This document shows, piece by piece, positions 1-7,343 of a stretch of DNA of 8,892 nt. Each line of letters starts with the position of its first letter. The first letter of the stretch is position 1. The translations under genes and the position numbers were made by a program. The stretch covers positions 1 to 8,892 of the forward strand of contig DUOL01000018.1 of assembly GCA_012838875.1 (NCBI GenBank), read 5' to 3'. The notes beneath the pieces are model-generated. The model made no database searches. It saw only the letters and a program-made list of their open reading frames with translations, and had not been told where the DNA came from. The DNA is from Bacteroidales bacterium. GTDB taxonomy: Bacteria > Bacteroidota > Bacteroidia > Bacteroidales > WCHB1-69.

Positions 1-1
1 A

Positions 2-712
2 CTTACGGCGGCAGAAAATGCCGTTACTCTTTCGACTATGCTACTTAAGGTATTGTTAGGTGTTGATATTGAAGAACCACTGAAATTTAGCGGAAATTTG
101 AAAGATTTTGAAGATAACTTAAAGAATTTCTCAATTCCCGAAAGGAAAGCCCTCTCTTTAAATGAAAATAGCAGTTTAAAACAACTAGAACTATCTATGA
201 AACAGATGGATATTTCAAAGAAAATGATAATTTCCGCTGCTTGTCCTACGCTTATGTTAGGCGGAAATTATCAATACATGGCAATGAATAATGACTTTAA
301 ATTTTCCGAATATAATTGGATTCCTTATTCTGTTATCAATTTTTCGTTGCGTATTCCTATTGTTTCGTGGGCAGGAACGGCATATAAGATTAAACAAAGC
401 AATTTACTAATTTCCAATTTAGAAGACCAAAAGGAGAATTTAGAACAAAATTTGCAAGTTGCCATACAAAATAACATTAATAATATTAAAAAAGCTGTAG
501 AAGACCTTGCGTCTAATAAAGAGACAATGTTGCAAGCAGAAAAGGCATATCACATTGCAGAAAAATCTTACGAATTAGGCATAGCCACGTGGTTGGATTT
601 AAGTTCTGCGGAATTAGCAATGACTGCTGCTAAATTAACTTATTATCAATCTATTTACGACTATTTAAGTGCTTACTCGGAGTTAGATGCCATCTTGGGG
701 AAGGATAATTAG
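2..712 (+). CDS. TolC-family outer membrane efflux channel, C-terminal part (5' end outside window)
   Basis: This is the outer-membrane channel of the tripartite efflux system encoded downstream. The reading frame is open to the left edge (12 more codons before the ATG at 38), so that ATG is internal and the N-terminal half of the protein lies outside the window; 236 residues are visible. The piece begins with LLKVLLGVDIEEPL, typical of the end of the first OEP repeat in TolC proteins. A beta-strand stretch follows (about residues 85-125), then long Leu/Ala/Gln-rich helices expected to form the periplasmic coiled-coil barrel, ending with a YELGIATWLDLSSAELA segment and a final helix that closes with AYSELDAILG. 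That end is characteristic of OEP family members. The stop is TAG followed one codon later by TAA. The adaptor gene starts 40 bases downstream, indicating one operon in the order channel-adaptor-pump. The substrate cannot be read from the sequence. Family assignment is secure; the start is unknown. Confidence 0.9.
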   Translation, partial: LTAAENAVTLSTMLLKVLLGVDIEEPLKFSGNLKDFEDNLKNFSIPERKALSLNENSSLKQLELSMKQMDISKKMIISAACPTLMLGGNYQYMAMNNDFKFSEYNWIPYSVINFSLRIPIVSWAGTAYKIKQSNLLISNLEDQKENLEQNLQVAIQNNINNIKKAVEDLASNKETMLQAEKAYHIAEKSYELGIATWLDLSSAELAMTAAKLTYYQSIYDYLSAYSELDAILGKDN

Positions 713-752
713 TTTTAAATCATGACCACATTTTAAAATTTCACTAAATACA

Positions 753-1781
753 ATGAAAAAAAATATCTTTTTAAATTTCGTTCTTATTTCATTTTCGCTT
801 ATTCTATTCAATTCTTGCTCATCAAAAAAGAAATATGAGTTACAAACTACTAGCGCAAATGACACTATAGCCGTCACTCTTTCCACGGTTCACCTTCAAA
901 AGGTAGATCAATTATATGAATACACGGCATTAATTCAAGCGAATGCGCTTAACCATATTGCTCCAACAATACCCGGGCGTATTGACAAAATCTATTTTGA
1001 AGTTGGTGATGAAGTTAAGAAGGGGGATAAATTAGTACAGATGGACGCTAACAATCTATCGCAAGCAAAAACACAATTAGATAACTTAGAATTGAGTTTC
1101 AGTCGTATTGATGCCCTGTACCAGACGGGCGGTGTTTCCAAAGCCGAGTGGGACGCTCAAAAAACGGCTCTTGAAGTCGCTCGTACTTCATACGAAAACT
1201 TAATGACGAACACGCAATTATTAAGTCCTATTAGTGGAATAATTACGATGCGTAACTACGACAGCGGAGATATTTTTGCAGGGAATCCGATTTTACAAGT
1301 GCAAGAGATTAAACCTGTGAAAATCCTCATCAATGTATCTGAAAATCAATACCTTCAAGTAAAAAAGGGGATGAATGCCAAAGTTTATGTTGATGTATTT
1401 AAAGATGAAGTTTTTAATGGGAAAGTTAATTTAGTTTATCCGACTATTGACCCGCGAACGCACACCTTTCCCGTAGAAATTACGATTCCTAATTTGAATC
1501 AACGGATTAGACCCGGTATGTATGCTCGCGTAGAGCTAAATTATGGCGTTAAAGAGAACGTAGTTGTTCCTGACATTGCCATTATTAAACAGCAAGGGGC
1601 GGACGAACATTATGTTTTTATTTATAAAGAGGGTAAAGCACATTACAAAAGAGTTAATTTAGGTAGACGTATGGATAGCAACTACGCCGTTTTATCAGGA
1701 GTTGAAGACGGAGACCAAGTGATAACAAGCAGTTTACATAGACTCAATGATGGCATGTCTGTTACAATTATAGAAAATTAA
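753..1781 (+). CDS. RND efflux periplasmic adaptor (membrane fusion protein), lipoprotein
   Basis: This 342-residue adaptor would link the inner-membrane pump to the outer-membrane channel in the periplasm. Residues 1-21 form a lipoprotein signal peptide (two Lys, a hydrophobic core, then FNS before Cys22). No acidic outer-membrane export signal follows the Cys (SSKKK instead), which fits anchoring in the inner membrane. The domains follow MFP order: first half of the lipoyl/barrel-sandwich domain at about 66-98 (IAPTIPGRIDKIYFEVGDEV, then KKGDKL), a short alpha-hairpin at about 100-155, the second lipoyl half at about 157-185 (LLSPISGIIT, then SGDIFAGNPILQV), a beta-barrel domain at about 188-265 with the typical DPRTHTFPVEI and IRPGMYARVEL segments, and a membrane-proximal domain to the end. 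The start ATG at 753 is chosen because it gives a proper signal peptide; no Shine-Dalgarno is visible, as is usual in Bacteroidota. It sits 40 bases after the channel gene and 75 before the pump gene. Confidence 0.93.
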   Translation: MKKNIFLNFVLISFSLILFNSCSSKKKYELQTTSANDTIAVTLSTVHLQKVDQLYEYTALIQANALNHIAPTIPGRIDKIYFEVGDEVKKGDKLVQMDANNLSQAKTQLDNLELSFSRIDALYQTGGVSKAEWDAQKTALEVARTSYENLMTNTQLLSPISGIITMRNYDSGDIFAGNPILQVQEIKPVKILINVSENQYLQVKKGMNAKVYVDVFKDEVFNGKVNLVYPTIDPRTHTFPVEITIPNLNQRIRPGMYARVELNYGVKENVVVPDIAIIKQQGADEHYVFIYKEGKAHYKRVNLGRRMDSNYAVLSGVEDGDQVITSSLHRLNDGMSVTIIEN

Positions 1782-1856
1782 AACTACAAAAGTCCAATAT
1801 ATTTTAACGTTTACAATCTTACTTTTTCTAAACACGAATAAATTAAAGAAAACGAT

Positions 1857-4800
1857 ATGAATTTATATCAAGCATCTGTTAAGAAGCCTATTATGACAGC
1901 CTTAGTTTACGTAGCGGTTGTAGTAATCGGACTTTTTTCTTTTTCAAAACTTCCCGTGGACCTATTTCCTGACATTGGTGAAAATACGATTATGGTTTTC
2001 ACTACTTATCCGGGGGCAAGTGCCGCAGACATTGAGAATAATATCTCCAGACCTCTTGAAAATGTTTTGAATGGGATTAGTGATTTGAAACATATAACTT
2101 CTAATTCTCGCCAGAATTATTCCGTTATTTACTTAGAGTTTGAATATGGAATAGATATTGCTGAAGCAACGAATGATGTTCGCGATAAATTAGATATGAT
2201 TTACTCCTCTTTGCCTGATGGAGCAAATAAGCCTTTTATTTTTAAATTTAGCATGGAAAATATTCCCATTATGATGTTGTCCGTACAATCTAATGAGAGT
2301 ACTGATGCTTTATATAAAATATTGGATAATAAAGTTGTTTCGCCGCTAAGCCGAATTAGAGGCGTTGGGACGGTATCCATTGCAGGAGCTCCGCAACGTG
2401 AAATTCAAATTTACTGTGATCCTCATAAATTAGAAGCCTATAATTTAACCATTGAAGGGATTGCCGCAATTGTGGGAATGGAGAACAAAAATGTACCGCT
2501 TGGGAATATAGATATTGGCTCTGAAACTTACTCAATGCACGTAGAAGGAGAATTTAAAAGAGCTAAAGAGATGGAAAATATTGTTGTCGGTAGCTTTCAG
2601 AATAAAAATATTTTCCTTCGGGACGTAGCCACCGTTAAAGATACTCTACAAGAGAGGATACAAGAAGTTTACAACAATGGCGTACGAGGGGCAATGATTA
2701 TTATTCAAAAACAGACCGGAGGAAATTCCGTAGATGTTGCCGATAAAGTTTTTGAACAGCTACCCGAAATACAAAAAACATTACCCTCCGATATTAAATT
2801 AGATATCATCGGCAATACTTCCGAAAACATTATTAATACTATTGATAATTTAAAAGAGACTATTATTGTTATTCTCATTCTGGTTGTATTTGTCGTACTC
2901 TTCTTTTTGGGTCGTTGGCGAGCCACTTTTATCATTGCATTGGTTATTCCGGTATCGTTGATTGCCTCTTTCATCTATTTAGCGCTTACAGGTAATTCGC
3001 TAAATATCATATCCTTATCTTCATTAAGTTTAGCCATCGGATTAGTCGTGGACGATGCCATTGTGGTATTAGAGAATATAACTACACATATTGAAAGAGG
3101 GACGAAACCAAAATCAGCTGCCATTTATGCTACAAGCGAAGTTTCTCTCTCTATTGTTGCTTCCACGTTAGTCTTAATTGCCGTATTTTTACCTTTAACA
3201 TTTTTAGAAGGGATAACAGGCGTGATGTTTAAACAATTAGGTTGGACCGTAACTATTGTTATTTCCGTTTCGTTAATTGCTTCTATGACTTTAACGCCGA
3301 TGCTCTCCTCTCTTATGCTTAGAATAAACCCAAATAGAGGTAAAGTTTTCGGTTTTCTATATAAACCCATTGAGAAATTTTTACATGGATTAGATAAAGG
3401 CTACACTAAACTATTAGGGTGGAGTGTTTCGCATAGAATATTGATTGTAATTTCAACTTTAATTTTATTTATAGCTAGTCTATTTTTACTAAAAATTATT
3501 CCCACCGAGTTCTTCCCGACTCAAGACCACGCACGTCTCTCCATCAAAGTCAAACTACCGATAGGTACGCGTATGGAACACGCGCGAGAATTTGCGTTAG
3601 AATTTACCGAACATGTTAAAGAGGAGTACCCCGAAAATTTAATGTGTAATTTCTCCGTAGGACAGCCTGACGAGAATAATGCGTACGGAATGTTATCGGA
3701 CAATGGCTCACACGTTATTTCATTCAATTTACGTTTCACTAAAAAGACCGAGCGAACTCGCTCAATTACTGAAATTGCCGACCAATTGCGAGAGGATTTA
3801 AAGAAATATCCTGTTATTAATACATTTGCTGTTTCAACGGGCATGAGCATGGGGTCATCTCAAAGTGTAGATATTGAAATTTACGGTTATGATTTTGATA
3901 AAACCGACAAGTTTGCCGCCGAAATTGCCGAACGAATGAGAAAAGTTCCCGGTTGTACAGAAGTAAATATTAGCCGCGAAGAGTACACTCCGGAAATTCA
4001 AATTAATTTTGACCGTATTAAATTAGCTGAAAACGGTTTAAACCTAACGACTGCTTCTTCGTATGTACGTAATAGATTTAACGGATTTATCGCCTCATTT
4101 TATCGAGAAGACGGAGACGAATACAATATTAAAGTCCGTTACGCTCCGGAATTTCGTCAATCTATCGAGGCTATCGAAAACATCTTAGTTTATAACAACG
4201 CCGGCATAGGTATTCGCATCAAAGATTTAGGTACCGTGGTAGAAAAACTGACCCCTCCTTCAATTGTGAGAAAAGACCGCGAAAGAATGGTAGAAGTATC
4301 ATGTATCGTTGGAAAAGATGCGGTTTTGAGTGAAATCGTTGAAGCTGCCGAAAAGGAATTGAAACAGATAGAGAGACCTATAGAAATTGACTATAAAATT
4401 GCCGGTACATGGGAAGACCAACAAGAGTCATTCCGCGATATAATTACCTTAATGGCATTAATTTTGATTCTTGTCTACATCGTTATGGCGTCTCAATTTG
4501 AATCATTTACTTATCCGTTTATTATCATGTTTTCCGTACCGTTTGGCATTTCCGGAGTTTTCTTAGGTTTGGCAATAACCTCAACCCCATTAGGGATTAT
4601 GGCATTAGTCGGATTAATGATGCTTATCGGAATTGTTGTCAAAAATGGGATTGTACTTATTGACTACACCATCCTCTGTCGTGAACGTGGCATGAGCGTA
4701 AGAGAAGCTATTATCGCCGCAGGAAAATCGCGTCTTCGTCCTATTTTGATGACTACACTTACCACGGTTCTCGGTATGATTCCCTTGGCTATTGACAAAG

Positions 4801-4970
4801 GCGAAGGTGCCGAAATGTGGAACTCTCTGGGAATGACCGTAGCATGGGGACTTTCTGTCTCTACTATTGTTACTTTAATCTTAATTCCATTACTTTACAG
4901 TCTATTCGCCGATTCCGGCATTCGCAGAAAAAATAAAAAAGCAAAAGTAATTAACACTATTAACTCCTAA
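1857..4970 (+). CDS. RND multidrug efflux pump, AcrB/HAE1-like inner membrane transporter
   Basis: This is the complete proton-driven pump of the system, 1037 residues, the normal length for the AcrB/MexB (HAE1) family. It opens with the family-typical cytoplasmic N-terminus and TM1 (residues about 10-30, then KLPVDLFPDI). A large periplasmic porter/docking loop follows, then TM2 to TM6 (TM2 about 335-352, ending FFLGRWR), TM7 (about 527-548), a second periplasmic loop, and TM8 to TM12 (about 864-1022). The proton-relay residues are all present: Asp399-Asp400 in TM4 (GLVVDDAIVVLEN, AcrB D407/D408), Lys929 in TM10 (GIVVKNGIVLIDY, AcrB K940) and the arginine of RLRPILMT (Arg961, AcrB R971). It should therefore be an active H+ antiporter rather than a degenerate copy. 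The two Asp place it with HAE1-type pumps; whether it exports drugs, bile salts, dyes or lipids cannot be told. It shares an operon with the adaptor and channel, and the PII-like gene follows after 11 bases. Confidence 0.96.
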   Translation: MNLYQASVKKPIMTALVYVAVVVIGLFSFSKLPVDLFPDIGENTIMVFTTYPGASAADIENNISRPLENVLNGISDLKHITSNSRQNYSVIYLEFEYGIDIAEATNDVRDKLDMIYSSLPDGANKPFIFKFSMENIPIMMLSVQSNESTDALYKILDNKVVSPLSRIRGVGTVSIAGAPQREIQIYCDPHKLEAYNLTIEGIAAIVGMENKNVPLGNIDIGSETYSMHVEGEFKRAKEMENIVVGSFQNKNIFLRDVATVKDTLQERIQEVYNNGVRGAMIIIQKQTGGNSVDVADKVFEQLPEIQKTLPSDIKLDIIGNTSENIINTIDNLKETIIVILILVVFVVLFFLGRWRATFIIALVIPVSLIASFIYLALTGNSLNIISLSSLSLAIGLVVDDAIVVLENITTHIERGTKPKSAAIYATSEVSLSIVASTLVLIAVFLPLTFLEGITGVMFKQLGWTVTIVISVSLIASMTLTPMLSSLMLRINPNRGKVFGFLYKPIEKFLHGLDKGYTKLLGWSVSHRILIVISTLILFIASLFLLKIIPTEFFPTQDHARLSIKVKLPIGTRMEHAREFALEFTEHVKEEYPENLMCNFSVGQPDENNAYGMLSDNGSHVISFNLRFTKKTERTRSITEIADQLREDLKKYPVINTFAVSTGMSMGSSQSVDIEIYGYDFDKTDKFAAEIAERMRKVPGCTEVNISREEYTPEIQINFDRIKLAENGLNLTTASSYVRNRFNGFIASFYREDGDEYNIKVRYAPEFRQSIEAIENILVYNNAGIGIRIKDLGTVVEKLTPPSIVRKDRERMVEVSCIVGKDAVLSEIVEAAEKELKQIERPIEIDYKIAGTWEDQQESFRDIITLMALILILVYIVMASQFESFTYPFIIMFSVPFGISGVFLGLAITSTPLGIMALVGLMMLIGIVVKNGIVLIDYTILCRERGMSVREAIIAAGKSRLRPILMTTLTTVLGMIPLAIDKGEGAEMWNSLGMTVAWGLSVSTIVTLILIPLLYSLFADSGIRRKNKKAKVINTINS

Positions 4971-4981
4971 AATATTCATTT

Positions 4982-5272
4982 ATGAAAGCTGTTTTTATCT
5001 CGTTTTATCAAGCCTTTTATGATGAAGTCATTGCCGTTCTCGACGAATTGGAAATTCGTGGGTTTACGTACTGGTCTGAGGTGCAAGGGCGTGGGTCGTA
5101 TGATGGTGATCCTCACTACGGTACTCATACATGGCCTACTCTCAACGCGGCTATTCTCACCTTTATAGAAGATGAAAAGGTAGAACCGCTCCTCGATGCT
5201 ATACATCAATTGGACCTCTCCGCCCCGCTACAAGGAATTAGAGCTTTTGTAATGCCTGCTGAAGAGAGATAA
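4982..5272 (+). CDS. small PII/CutA-like protein associated with the RND pump (PG0541-type)
   Basis: This 96-residue cytosolic protein has no signal peptide or membrane segment. The pattern is beta-alpha-beta-beta-alpha-beta, ferredoxin-like, as in PII (GlnB/GlnK) and CutA proteins: strand MKAVFISFY, helix about 11-25 (YDEVIAVLDELEIRG), strand FTYWSEVQG, a glycine- and histidine-rich loop at about 35-52 (GRGSYDGDPHYGTHTWP) where PII proteins carry the T-loop, strand NAAILTFIE, helix about 65-77 (KVEPLLDAIHQLD) and a final strand GIRAFVMPAEE. From family knowledge, this matches the short proteins encoded beside RND pump genes in Porphyromonas and other Bacteroidota (named after PG0541 as transporter-associated). 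It begins 11 bases after the pump stop codon, too close for a separate promoter, so it is almost certainly co-transcribed. Inference: it senses a ligand, perhaps a metal through the two loop His residues or a nucleotide, and modulates the pump as PII does AmtB. No function is proven; the fold is read from pattern only. Confidence 0.8.
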   Translation: MKAVFISFYQAFYDEVIAVLDELEIRGFTYWSEVQGRGSYDGDPHYGTHTWPTLNAAILTFIEDEKVEPLLDAIHQLDLSAPLQGIRAFVMPAEER

Positions 5273-5282
5273 ACTCAAACTC

Positions 5283-5309
5283 TTGGAAATTAAAATTTTT
5301 ATATCTTTG
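5283..5309 (+). promoter_or_regulatory. Bacteroidota-type promoter before the T9SS protein gene
   Basis: A perfect TAnnTTTG -7 box, TATCTTTG, occupies 5302-5309. A TTG at 5283-5285 lies 16 bases upstream and could be the -33 element, slightly closer than usual. Transcription would start near 5315, leaving a leader of about 30 bases before the ATG at 5347. This separates the T9SS protein gene from the efflux operon. No convincing terminator lies between the two, so some read-through from the operon is possible. Confidence 0.65.
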
Positions 5310-5310
5310 C

Positions 5311-5331
5311 TTATTGAAAATTTGTCAATAA
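5311..5331 (+). other. short hairpin at the transcription start / leader
   Basis: TTATTGA (5311-5317) and TCAATAA (5325-5331) are perfect inverted repeats around a 7-base spacer. They begin two bases after the -7 box, so they could be an operator read as DNA or, in part, a leader hairpin. A second, longer AT-only inverted repeat (TTAAAATTTTTAT at 5290-5302 and ATAAAAATTTTAA at 5331-5343) encloses it with a different centre. Low sequence complexity makes chance a serious alternative. Confidence 0.3.
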
Positions 5332-5346
5332 TAAAAATTTTAAATT

Positions 5347-6018
5347 ATGAAAAAATTTTTTACCTTATTTTGGGCTTTAACCTTTCTTTTGGGAGGTTTA
5401 GCCTATGCACAAAATTATAGCGGTTTGGCAGCAAAAACCAACCGATTAAGTGCTGAAAAAACAATCCCTAATACAAAAGGCTCTAAGGCTATTGACCCAA
5501 CAACAACTATCACATGTTCAAGTCTCTGGATAAATGGAATAACACAGATTTTAGAATTTACTATGACTTACCACCAATCAGACGCAGAATACATGGATGG
5601 CTTAAAAATGGTGTTTCCGGCAGGCATGGTTCCTAATGTAGCCGGTACTAGCGACCCGCTTACAACGGACATAGATCCGGATACTGATGTGAGCTTAAAT
5701 TTAACTATTACGGGGCAAACCGTATTTTGGGGTGTTGATACATATAGCGGATATGGTGCATACCGGAGTGGAACTTTTAACTTCCAAGTTAGCGTTACAA
5801 ACACAGACCTCGTTGGAAATCAAACTATTAACTACACTGTTTACGGTGATGGGTGGGGATCTGAACCTCATACTGCAACCGGTAGCGTTGTAATTTCAAA
5901 AGCTCCGGAGCATGATTTAGCGGTAATAGAAATTGTTCCTAATGTCGTATTATCAGGTGCTACTATAACGCCGCAAGTTACTGTTCAAAACCACGGAGCA
6001 AGTAATGAAACTACATAG
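5347..6018 (+). CDS. N-terminal fragment of the interrupted T9SS protein: signal peptide plus beta-rich domain
   Basis: This is the part that would be translated as written, 223 residues. Residues 1-21 are a clear Sec signal peptide (MKK, hydrophobic core, cleavage after AYA before QNYSG). A Thr/Ser/Asp-rich beta domain with no family I can name spans about 50-184 (TTITCSSLWINGITQILEF at its start, an aromatic-Gly stretch around 128-142, and YTVYGDGWGSE around 164-173). A CARDB-like adhesion-type domain starts at about 189 (HDLAVIEIVPNVVLSG) and is cut off in mid-domain by the TAG, which makes a stable truncated product unlikely. The start is supported by the signal peptide and by a promoter box about 40 bases upstream. 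Confidence 0.6.
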   Translation: MKKFFTLFWALTFLLGGLAYAQNYSGLAAKTNRLSAEKTIPNTKGSKAIDPTTTITCSSLWINGITQILEFTMTYHQSDAEYMDGLKMVFPAGMVPNVAGTSDPLTTDIDPDTDVSLNLTITGQTVFWGVDTYSGYGAYRSGTFNFQVSVTNTDLVGNQTINYTVYGDGWGSEPHTATGSVVISKAPEHDLAVIEIVPNVVLSGATITPQVTVQNHGASNETT

Positions 6019-6102
6019 TCTTTAACTTTAAGTGATGGCGGAGCTTATAATAGTACGGTAACCAATAGACCTATCAACGTAGGAGACAGTTTACAAATTG
6101 AT

Positions 6103-7161
6103 ATGGACAGCTGGACTCCGTCTGATGTTATTAATACATTGACCGCTACCTTAACTTTGGCAGATGATGAAAATGCAACCAATGACACATTAAGAAAAAC
6201 CGTTTATGTTTTGGCTAACACCAATGCTTTTGCTTGGAATATAGTGTATGACGACACTATAAGTGCAATAGGTCCTGGTCCTGTTAATATCGCTTTAACA
6301 ACAGGAGTTATAACTCAGATAGCAATTAATAGCGAGGATTTTATTTTGGCTGCTGATTATGTTGGTGATGAAATTTACGGTATTCTTTATGCTGATGAAT
6401 CTTCTTTTCCTTTAGTTAAAATCGACCCGACTACCGGCGCTATTACATATATTGGCGGCGGTAAACCTTATTTAGTAGGCTTGGCTTATGATGTAACAAC
6501 AGAAACCACCTATGTTATGGATTATGATGGAGTCCTTGGCACTATTAATCTTGCTACCGGTGCCGTTACAAATATTGGTGGTAACTACGAAGATGCAATG
6601 GGTTTAGCCTGCGATGCTAATGGTAACTTATTTGCCATTTCATTAAACGACCATATTGCAAGCATCGATAAAACTACAGGAACATCTACAATAATAGGAG
6701 ATTTAGGCATTAATATTAATTATTTTATAGATATTTGTTTTGACAGAGATAACAACATCTTATATGGTGCATTATATGAAATGAGTGCAATAATAGAAAA
6801 AGAATTTCCTTTTTCAGGTGGTATCTATGTCATTAATACAACAACCGGGGCTGCTACTTTAATTACTGAAGTGTTTGACCATTTATCAACATTGGCGATT
6901 CCTTATACTTCAGAACCTCAAGCTGTTTCGGAGATTAACACCAACCAAGTTTCCGTATATCCAAATCCGTCTAATGGCTTGGTTAATGTTCAAGTTAGTG
7001 AAAAATCTATCATTACTTTAGTTGACTTAGTAGGTAGAGTTATCGCCACGTACCAAGTTAACGGTAACGAAACAATAAGGTTCAACCAAGCAACCGGCTT
7101 ATATATCTTAAAAGTTGAAAGTAAAAATCAAGTTTCTACACATAAATTGATTATTCAGTAA
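6103..7161 (+). CDS. C-terminal fragment of the interrupted T9SS protein: propeller-like repeats plus sorting domain
   Basis: The coordinates give the first ATG after the in-frame TAG, but coding similarity clearly runs from 6019, so this ATG (Met253 of the full frame) is probably not a natural start: no ribosome site or promoter motif is visible and there is no signal peptide. The 352 residues hold the end of the CARDB-like domain, then five copies of a strand-turn-strand motif of the form xIxxxTGxxTxI, at full-frame residues about 314 (ALTTGVITQI), 358 (DPTTGAITYIG), 399 (NLATGAVTNIG), 439 (DKTTGTSTIIG) and 495 (NTTTGAATLIT). They are spaced mostly 40-44 residues apart, as expected for blades of a beta-propeller. 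The end (about 535-604) is a type A T9SS sorting domain: VSVYPNPSNGLVNVQV, then LVDLVGRVI, then a GLYILKV strand and a final HKLIIQ. Without the upstream half this piece could not be secreted. Confidence 0.6.
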   Translation: MDSWTPSDVINTLTATLTLADDENATNDTLRKTVYVLANTNAFAWNIVYDDTISAIGPGPVNIALTTGVITQIAINSEDFILAADYVGDEIYGILYADESSFPLVKIDPTTGAITYIGGGKPYLVGLAYDVTTETTYVMDYDGVLGTINLATGAVTNIGGNYEDAMGLACDANGNLFAISLNDHIASIDKTTGTSTIIGDLGININYFIDICFDRDNNILYGALYEMSAIIEKEFPFSGGIYVINTTTGAATLITEVFDHLSTLAIPYTSEPQAVSEINTNQVSVYPNPSNGLVNVQVSEKSIITLVDLVGRVIATYQVNGNETIRFNQATGLYILKVESKNQVSTHKLIIQ

Positions 7162-7181
7162 ACATTGCTAATTGTAGAAAT

Positions 7182-7220
7182 AAAAAAGGAGAGGCTTTAA
7201 AACTTCTCCTTTTTTTATTT
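7182..7220 (+). terminator. intrinsic terminator after the T9SS protein gene
   Basis: AAAAAAGGAGAGG (7182-7194) pairs with CTTCTCCTTTTTT (7203-7215) to give a 13-bp stem with one G-U pair and an 8-base loop. The T-rich right arm runs on into TATTT. It lies 20 bases after the stop codon at 7161. The A-tract on the left makes it potentially bidirectional. Confidence 0.85.
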
Positions 7221-7225
7221 CTTTT

Positions 7226-7240
7226 GGGCGTACCCCCTTG
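7226..7240. repeat. short copy of the GGGCGT-CCCCC motif upstream of fumC
   Basis: GGGCGTACCCCCTTG matches 13 of 15 bases of GGGCGTGCCCCCTCG at 8771-8785. In both places TCGG follows about 10-13 bases after the motif (7251 and 8798). This copy is short and lacks the GC-rich continuation, so it looks like a decayed or variant member of the same intergenic repeat. It lies just after the terminator and before the fumC promoter. Confidence 0.5.
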
Positions 7241-7281
7241 AAAGTGGAAATCGGAACGAATTGTAGAAAAAAATAATCGGC

Positions 7282-7307
7282 AGTCGTAAGATTATAGTTC
7301 CACGACT
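7282..7307. promoter_or_regulatory. possible operator: inverted repeat AGTCGT-N14-ACGACT
   Basis: Perfect 6-base arms at 7282-7287 and 7302-7307, with centres 20 bases apart, end 10 bases before the -7 box of fumC and cover the -33 region. The spacing suits a dimeric regulator binding one face of the helix. A chance 6-base repeat is possible and no regulator is identifiable. Confidence 0.25.
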
Positions 7308-7317
7308 AAAAAACTTG

Positions 7318-7325
7318 TATTTTTG
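7318..7325 (+). promoter_or_regulatory. promoter -7 box (TATTTTTG) of fumC
   Basis: TATTTTTG fits TAnnTTTG exactly. The -33 position has only TTC (7298-7300, 17-base spacing), a weak match. Transcription would begin near 7332, giving a leader of about 12 bases before ATG 7344. This also rules out the in-frame TTG at 7323, which lies inside the box. Confidence 0.7.
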
Positions 7326-7343
7326 CATTTTAAAACGGTTATA

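Larger units (their letters stand above)
5347..7161 (+). pseudogene. secreted T9SS-sorted protein gene interrupted by one in-frame TAG
   Basis: One reading frame of 605 codons runs from ATG 5347 to TAA 7159-7161, broken only by TAG at 6016-6018 (codon 224). Before the stop the protein reads VTVQNHGASNETT and directly after it SLTLSDGGAYNSTV, in the same frame and apparently within one beta-sandwich domain, so the two parts were one gene. Without the stop it would be a 604-residue cell-surface or secreted protein: signal peptide (1-21), N-terminal beta-rich domain, CARDB-like domain (about 189-288), propeller-like repeats (about 300-520) and a T9SS type A sorting domain (about 535-604). As written, translation ends before the sorting domain, so the N-terminal piece would reach the periplasm but not be exported by T9SS. 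A single base change (for example from CAG Gln, or TAT/TAC Tyr) would explain it; sequence error and readthrough remain possible. No second lesion is present, so decay is at most very recent. Function unknown. Confidence 0.8.

Noticed and set aside
1782..1856. Possible promoter in the 75-base gap before the RND pump gene
   Set aside because: No TAnnTTTG box or clear hairpin is present, and channel-adaptor-pump co-transcription explains the layout.
2705..3850. Three minus-strand open frames inside the RND pump gene
   Set aside because: They are opposite-strand shadows of a complete, conserved pump sequence, with no signal or domain of their own.
4976..5209. Minus-strand open frame opposite the PII-like gene
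   Set aside because: It is a shadow of a gene with clear fold pattern and operon context, and its own translation has no recognisable features.
6016..6018. Genome-wide recoding of TAG as a sense codon
   Set aside because: The channel gene and fumC both end with TAG at the family-expected C-terminus, and no other gene in the window has an internal TAG. Recoding would have to be local.
7323..7343. TTG start extending fumarase by seven residues
   Set aside because: The TTG is part of the TAnnTTTG promoter box, so it would not be in the transcript; the family start fits ATG 7344.
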